Positions 39,049 through 42,335 of a stretch of 42,335 bases of DNA are shown here, in pieces. The stretch is taken from positions 1 to 42,335 of the forward strand of contig NZ_LIRK01000251.1 in NCBI RefSeq assembly GCF_001419765.1, given 5' to 3'. Every line of letters starts with the position of its first letter. The stretch's first letter is position 1. The notes beneath the pieces are model-generated. The model did not search any database. It was given only the letters and a program-made list of their open reading frames with translations, and was not told the DNA's origin. Source of the stretch: Streptomyces torulosus (GTDB lineage Bacteria > Actinomycetota > Actinomycetes > Streptomycetales > Streptomycetaceae). The translations under genes were made by a program, and so were the position numbers.

Positions 39049-39507
39049 ATGGCAGATCACCAGGAAGCATCCGTCACTCTGCCGAGCGATCCCGCCTCGG
39101 TGTCCGCGGCCCGGAGATACGTCGCCACCGTGCTGGCCGAATGGGGCCTGCCGAGCGACACGGACATCGCGGACACCGTGCGCCTGATCGTGTCCGAACT
39201 CGCCACCAACGCCGTTCAGCACACCTTCGGTCAGTCACCCACGTTCACCGTGGACCTCGTCCTCGACCGTGACGAGCAGCTGCACATCGGCGTCACCGAC
39301 AGTCATCCGCGCTTCCCGAAACGCCTGCCCGCCGCCGTGCAGCAGGACAACGGGCGTGGCATGGTCATCATCCGCTGGCTGACCGCCGAGTGTGGCGGGC
39401 GACTGAGCGTCAGACCCACGCGGGAGGGCGGCAAGACGGTGGCGATCGAGCTTCCGTGGGCCGTCCCCGTGCAGCCGGTCAGGGCAGGCGGTCCGCAGGA
39501 GCCCTGA
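39049..39507 (+). CDS. HATPase_c anti-sigma/serine-kinase-like protein (RsbW/SpoIIAB type)
   Basis: A 152-residue GHKL ATPase-domain protein of the kind that binds sigma factors or phosphorylates antagonists. The N box is VSELATNAVQHTF (residues about 49-61), the G1 box VTDSHPRFPKRL (Asp then a loop), and the G2 region QQDNGRGMVIIRWL; the ADP-binding loop is complete. Streptomycetes carry many such proteins, several beside WhiJ-like regulators. GGAAAGGG lies about ten bases before the ATG. The last 29 bases overlap the convergent DUF6328 gene. The sigma or antagonist partner is unknown. Confidence 0.88.
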   Translation: MADHQEASVTLPSDPASVSAARRYVATVLAEWGLPSDTDIADTVRLIVSELATNAVQHTFGQSPTFTVDLVLDRDEQLHIGVTDSHPRFPKRLPAAVQQDNGRGMVIIRWLTAECGGRLSVRPTREGGKTVAIELPWAVPVQPVRAGGPQEP

Positions 39508-40069
39508 CGGAGTCCCGCCCCTGGGGAGCGGGGGCCGTCCCGCTGGGGCGCGGTGCGGGTGGCGTGCGGTTCCCGCGGACGGAGCGTCCCACCAGCTTCG
39601 GGAGCAGGCCCCACAGCAGGAGACAGCCGACGAGCGTGCCACCGCCGGCGGTGAGGCCCGCGGCCCGGCCGAGTGTCACGTCCACGACGAGCAGCACCGA
39701 CCCCGCGAAGGCCGGCATCAGCACCCCCAGGCCGACACCGGCCAGCCGGGACGAGACCCGGACGATCGTGGGCTTGGCGTTCTGCTGGAACAGCGAGCGG
39801 TGCAGTGCGGCCGGGGCGGTGAAGAGCGCCGCCGCGAGGACCGCCAGCAGCAGTGTGGTGACGTACGTGGCGCGCTGGAACGAGTTCAAGTCCGGAAAGC
39901 GCGGGGTGAAGGCCAGCGTCAGCAGGAACGCGAAGAGGATCTGCACCCCCGTCTGGGTGACCCGCAACTCCTGCAGCAACTCGGAGAAGTTGCGGTCGGC
40001 CCGTTCGAGAGGCGTCTCGTTGCGAGCGGGGCTGATGCGTTCGTCGGCCATGGCTGTACGAGTAACCAT
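39479..40069 (-). CDS. DUF6328 membrane protein
   Basis: A 196-residue integral membrane protein of the DUF6328 family, function unknown. The N-terminal 45 residues are charged (ERISPARNETPLERADRNF), followed by the family segment LLQELRVTQTGVQILFAFLLTLAFTPRF. Four transmembrane helices are visible (about residues 42-60, 75-95, 115-140 and 145-165). The C-terminal tail is Arg/Pro-rich and cytoplasmic. ATG 40069 is used; ATG 40051 is also in frame, and neither has a strong ribosome binding site. It is convergent and overlapping with the HATPase gene (29 bases). From context alone no role can be given. Confidence 0.8.
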   Translation of the reverse strand: MVTRTAMADERISPARNETPLERADRNFSELLQELRVTQTGVQILFAFLLTLAFTPRFPDLNSFQRATYVTTLLLAVLAAALFTAPAALHRSLFQQNAKPTIVRVSSRLAGVGLGVLMPAFAGSVLLVVDVTLGRAAGLTAGGGTLVGCLLLWGLLPKLVGRSVRGNRTPPAPRPSGTAPAPQGRDSVRAPADRLP

Positions 40070-40193
40070 CCGGGCCCTTGTCACGCCTGCCGAGGAGGGG
40101 GCGAAAGAGGGTTCTGGGGCACTCGGGGAGCGACCAGGGAGCGGCCGGGGGTGACCGAGAGGGCGGCCGGTGCTCCGGCCGCCCTCCGACGGG

Positions 40194-40667
40194 TCAGCGG
40201 ACCCGGCCGTACCAGACGCTCTTCGTCCAGATCTTCTGCAGTCGCACGACGTCACCCGTCTTCGGCGAGTGCCAGATCTTTCCCTTCCCCGCGTAGATAC
40301 CGACGTGGTAGACGTTCGATCCCGAGTGGAAGAAGACGAGGTCTCCGAGCTTGCGGCTGCTCGCGGAGATGTGCTTCGTCTTGTTGTACTGCTGCTGGGC
40401 AGTACGGGGCAGCTTCTTGCCCGCCTTCTTGAACGAGTAGAGCGTCAGCCCTGAGCAGTCGAACCTGCCGGGGCCCGTCGCGCCGTACCGGTAAGGGGAG
40501 CCCTTCTTGGAAGCCGCGACCTGAAGTGCCTTCGACGCCACTGTGGCGGCCTCGGCGTCCGATGCGACGCCCGGGACCACGATGCTGCCGCCGACGGCGG
40601 CGATGGTGAGAGCCGAGGCCGTGCCGGCCCGGGTCAACAGCGACGGGACACGATTGAGCGCAGACAT
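40194..40667 (-). CDS. NlpC/P60-family cell-wall hydrolase (C40 peptidase)
   Basis: A 157-residue secreted peptidoglycan endopeptidase. Residues 1-41 form a signal peptide (RVPSLLTRAGTASALTIAAVGGSIVV, then a likely cut after EAA). The mature protein is little more than the NlpC/P60 domain: ASKKGSPYRYGATGPGRFDCSGL holds the catalytic Cys, and YHVGIYAGKGKIWHSP the His and the following polar residue. Such enzymes cut the D-Glu to m-DAP bond in stem peptides. GAAGGG precedes the ATG at 40667. A ydaO-type riboswitch occupies its leader, so it is under c-di-AMP control, as are several streptomycete wall hydrolases. No separate binding domain (LysM, SH3) is present. Confidence 0.93.
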   Translation of the reverse strand: MSALNRVPSLLTRAGTASALTIAAVGGSIVVPGVASDAEAATVASKALQVAASKKGSPYRYGATGPGRFDCSGLTLYSFKKAGKKLPRTAQQQYNKTKHISASSRKLGDLVFFHSGSNVYHVGIYAGKGKIWHSPKTGDVVRLQKIWTKSVWYGRVR

Positions 40668-40684
40668 GCGCAACCCTTCGTCAG

Positions 40685-40853
40685 CCGCCTGTGAAGGATG
40701 ACCTGTCGGATTCGGGCTGGCGAAGTTGCCCGGCCGCTGACGCGGCTTCACCCCAAGGGCTGCTCGGCCCGGTCATGGCGTGACCGTCCCGGCGACCCGT
40801 CGTGCTTGGGTCCTCCACTCCTGCCGATCCACTCCTGTCGACCGGTCATCCGG
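40685..40853 (-). promoter_or_regulatory. c-di-AMP riboswitch (ydaO/yuaA leader)
   Basis: On the minus strand the leader holds the known ydaO core elements. A GGAGGACCCA block comes first, then CCTTGGGGTGAA, a GCCGCG-type stem, CCGGGCAACTTC, and CCCGAATCCGACAG near the 3' end. The closing stem is perfect: GGATGACC (40851-40844) pairs with GGTCATCC (40703-40696). About 28 bases separate the aptamer from the NlpC/P60 ATG. Streptomycete cell-wall hydrolase genes are known to carry this riboswitch, which turns expression off when c-di-AMP is high. With no terminator between aptamer and start, control may be at translation. Confidence 0.88.
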
Positions 40854-40885
40854 ACGGCGGCAGGACTCGGCGTCCGCCCGGATCG

Positions 40886-41029
40886 CCCCGCCGCTGCGGC
40901 GGGGGCTTGTCGTCAGGAAGGGATCTTGACGCACGGAAGTCCGAAAATCCCAACGGAATCAGGGATTTGTGGTGTTACTCACCACTCGCCCGTTCGGGTG
41001 GACAGACCTTTTTCAGCTGTTCTGTCCAC
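40886..41029. other. chain of four inverted repeats in the NlpC/P60 upstream region
   Basis: CCCCGCCG-CTG-CGGCGGGG (40886-40904), AAATCCC-N10-GGGATTT (40945-40968), GTGGTG-TTACT-CACCAC (40969-40985) and GTGGACAGA-N14-TCTGTCCAC (40998-41029) follow one another. The three right-hand ones lie in a relatively A/T-rich stretch that should contain the NlpC/P60 promoter. They could be operators or terminators of the small gene upstream. The rest of 41030-41212 shows nothing I can name. Confidence 0.55.
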
Positions 41030-41212
41030 AGAGTCGAGGACGTCCCTACCAGCAACGGAATGATGGGTTCCGGCACTCTTGCAGGCATGATGCGCAACTC
41101 CGGCGGTTCTGGGGACGGGTGGGCCGATGGGTTGTTCCGCGTAGGCCGTCCGGTGGGCCGTAACCCGGACCGGAGGGACCGTCAGTAGTACGGCGGACGA
41201 CGCCCGATCGGT

Positions 41213-41530
41213 TCAGGCGGGGGAGTCCTCGGGTTCCGGCGGAAGGGTGACGCGGGCCGCCCTCCGTTCCCCGTCCAGGACCCGCAGGGCACGGGCCAGG
41301 GTGGAGGCGTGCAGTTCGTTCTCACCGCGTGTGTGCATCAGTTCGAGCGCGTCGCGCAGCGCCGTCGCCCGGCCGACGAGGGCCTGCGCGGCCCGCAGTC
41401 CGCGATACGTGTCGCCGGGGCGGGCCGGGTTGATCCGGCCCAGCAGGTCGACCACGTCCAGGTAACGGTCGATCAACTCCGCCTCGGCGCGCGTCAGCGC
41501 GGGCAACGGCGGCAGCTCGGGTGGGAGCAT
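41213..41530 (-). CDS. small helical hypothetical protein next to clpP
   Basis: A 105-residue predicted all-helical soluble protein of unknown function. Leu/Ala/Arg-rich helices run at about residues 14-30 (TRAEAELIDRYLDVVDLLGR), 43-66 and 70-90. No signal peptide, membrane segment or known motif is seen. GAGGTGA precedes the ATG, which lies seven bases after the clpP stop, so the two genes are almost certainly co-transcribed. By that link it may be a partner or adaptor of the ClpP paralogue. Confidence 0.7.
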   Translation of the reverse strand: MLPPELPPLPALTRAEAELIDRYLDVVDLLGRINPARPGDTYRGLRAAQALVGRATALRDALELMHTRGENELHASTLARALRVLDGERRAARVTLPPEPEDSPA

Positions 41531-41537
41531 CGGCGGC

Positions 41538-42179
41538 TCACCTCGCGCCGGGGAGCGCCCGCGAGCCCTTGCGGCTCGGCACGACCCGGTCGGCCAGGCC
41601 GTAGTCCACGGCTTCGTGTGCGTCGAGGATCTTGTCCCGCTCGATGTCGCGGCTGATCCGTTCGTGGCTCTGCCCGGTGTGCCGTACGAGCATCTCCTCC
41701 AGCCGTCGACGGTTGCGCATCAGCTCCTCGGCCTGGATCGCCAGATCGCTCGCCTGCCCGGTGACCGGCTCGGTCAGCGCCGGCTGATGGATCACCACCT
41801 GCGCGCCCGGCAGCACGGATCGCTTGCCCGGAGTGCCCGCCGCCAGCAGCACCGCGGCGGAGGCCCCCGCCCGGCCGAGGCAGACGGTCTCCACGTCGCA
41901 GGTGACGAACCGGATCGTGTCGTAGATCGCCGTCATCGCGCTGAACGAGCCGCCGGGGGAGTTGATGTAGAGGGAGATGTCCCGCTCCGGGGACTGGTAC
42001 TCCAAGTGCATGAACTGCGCCATCACGTCGTTCGCCGACGTGTCGTCGATCTGCGTCCCGAGGAACACGATCCGCTCCTCCAGCAACTTCGCATACGGAT
42101 CCATCGTTCGGTGACCCGCACTTGTGCGTTCGGTGAATTCGGGGAGCACGTGGCGGGCCGACGGGCGGTTCGCGGGCAT
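41538..42179 (-). CDS. clpP: ClpP-family protease subunit with altered active site
   Basis: A paralogue of the ATP-dependent Clp protease proteolytic subunit, 213 residues with a 25-residue N-terminal leader. The fold is clear: [30 protein letters not shown] (catalytic His, H131), [29 protein letters not shown] (Asp, D182). In E. coli ClpP the nucleophile Ser stands in GQAASMGA. Here the segment is [11 protein letters not shown], with Ala (A106) at that position and a Ser (S107) one residue later. Either the Ser is shifted, or this subunit is inactive and works in a mixed ring with a normal ClpP. GAGGAGG precedes the ATG at 42179. It is upstream of the small helical gene. Confidence 0.92.
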   Translation of the reverse strand: MPANRPSARHVLPEFTERTSAGHRTMDPYAKLLEERIVFLGTQIDDTSANDVMAQFMHLEYQSPERDISLYINSPGGSFSAMTAIYDTIRFVTCDVETVCLGRAGASAAVLLAAGTPGKRSVLPGAQVVIHQPALTEPVTGQASDLAIQAEELMRNRRRLEEMLVRHTGQSHERISRDIERDKILDAHEAVDYGLADRVVPSRKGSRALPGAR

Positions 42180-42201
42180 GGGAGCCTCCTCTGATCGACT
42201 T

Positions 42202-42218
42202 CTGTAAAAAATGTACAG
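42202..42218. promoter_or_regulatory. CTGTA/TACAG dyad in the clpP promoter region
   Basis: A perfect five-base inverted repeat with a seven-base A-rich spacer (CTGTAAAAAATGTACAG) lies 23-39 bases upstream of the clpP ATG. This is the most A/T-rich spot of the region. It may be the operator for a Clp regulator or part of the -10; no match to the published PopR or ClgR sites was recognised. Confidence 0.4.
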
Positions 42219-42260
42219 GACGTACGTCTCTTCGGGGATGGTCCTCGGCTGACAGCGAAA

Positions 42261-42289
42261 ATCCCCGCGGAGCCTGGCTCCGCGGGGAT
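42261..42289 (-). terminator. strong intrinsic terminator of a gene beyond the window
   Basis: ATCCCCGCGGAGC (42261-42273) and GCTCCGCGGGGAT (42277-42289) form a perfect 13-base-pair stem with a CTG loop. On the minus strand it is followed by TTTTCG, so it most likely ends a leftward gene that starts to the right of the window. It insulates clpP from that gene. The bases 42290-42335 show no gene. Confidence 0.85.
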
Positions 42290-42335
42290 CGGTCTCGGGG
42301 CTCGGGCGAGCGGTGGGGCGTGCGGGGTGGAGTGC

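Noticed and set aside
1-42335. tRNA, rRNA, IS element or phage attachment site
   Set aside because: No tRNA-like cloverleaf with CCA context, no transposase or integrase, and no flanking direct repeats were seen by reading both strands.

Overview
The window looks like a Streptomyces chromosome segment or a very close actinomycete. It has very high G+C with strong G/C bias at third codon positions, frequent GTG/TTG starts, GGAGG-type ribosome binding sites and short leaders. Its gene families are typical of streptomycetes: DUF4326, DUF397 plus an XRE/DUF5753 regulator, DUF6328, a P-loop-less LAL-like regulator, a degenerate Fic 'toxin', and a ydaO-type c-di-AMP riboswitch in front of an NlpC/P60 hydrolase. 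There are no rRNA or tRNA genes, no IS elements and no CRISPR array.

Layout. (1) 1-6.7 kb is housekeeping. Tandem GC repeats are followed by a small unknown gene behind a near-perfect DNA-damage (RecA-NDp/PafBC-type) promoter, then mug and purB, a DUF4326 gene, an SGNH hydrolase and a pair of CNNM/CBS (HlyC/CorC) membrane proteins. (2) 7.0-23.3 kb is an anaerobiosis/dormancy island. It holds a GNAT enzyme, a one-domain HPF/RaiA-like ribosome factor, bifunctional AdhE, an F420-type NADP oxidoreductase, the respiratory nitrate reductase operon narGHJI, a six-repeat beta-propeller-like protein, an Acg-type nitroreductase homologue, a pyridoxamine-oxidase-fold protein and NarK. GGGNCC-N3-GGTCCC-like dyads lie upstream of adhE, narG and narK, and a perfect 36-bp palindrome lies between the PPOX gene and narK. 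This resembles the DevR/DosR (OsdR) regulon of actinobacteria. (3) 23.4-30.4 kb holds an LLM F420 oxidoreductase, a MacB-like ABC exporter pair, a leaderless RHH/Fic-like toxin-antitoxin pair, a methyltransferase and a secreted lipase divergent from a LuxR-family regulator. (4) 33-37.6 kb is the biotin locus, bioB-bioA-bioD running leftward and bioF rightward from a shared intergenic region. BioB carries a Cys/His-rich repeat tail. (5) 37.7-42.3 kb holds a WhiJ-like trio (DUF397, XRE/DUF5753, HATPase), a DUF6328 membrane protein, the riboswitch-controlled NlpC/P60 protein, a small unknown gene and a ClpP paralogue whose catalytic serine position is altered.

How it fits together. The island supplies a coherent low-oxygen toolkit: nitrate uptake (NarK) and respiration (NarGHI with chaperone NarJ), fermentative NADH disposal (AdhE), ribosome hibernation (HPF-like), and flavin/F420 redox proteins. 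Its placement between purB/CBS genes and the bio locus, which are core genes, suggests that the island is a movable or relocated module. No integrase or IS was seen to document this. No DevR-like regulator, sensor kinase or molybdopterin gene lies in the window, so control and cofactor supply must come from elsewhere.
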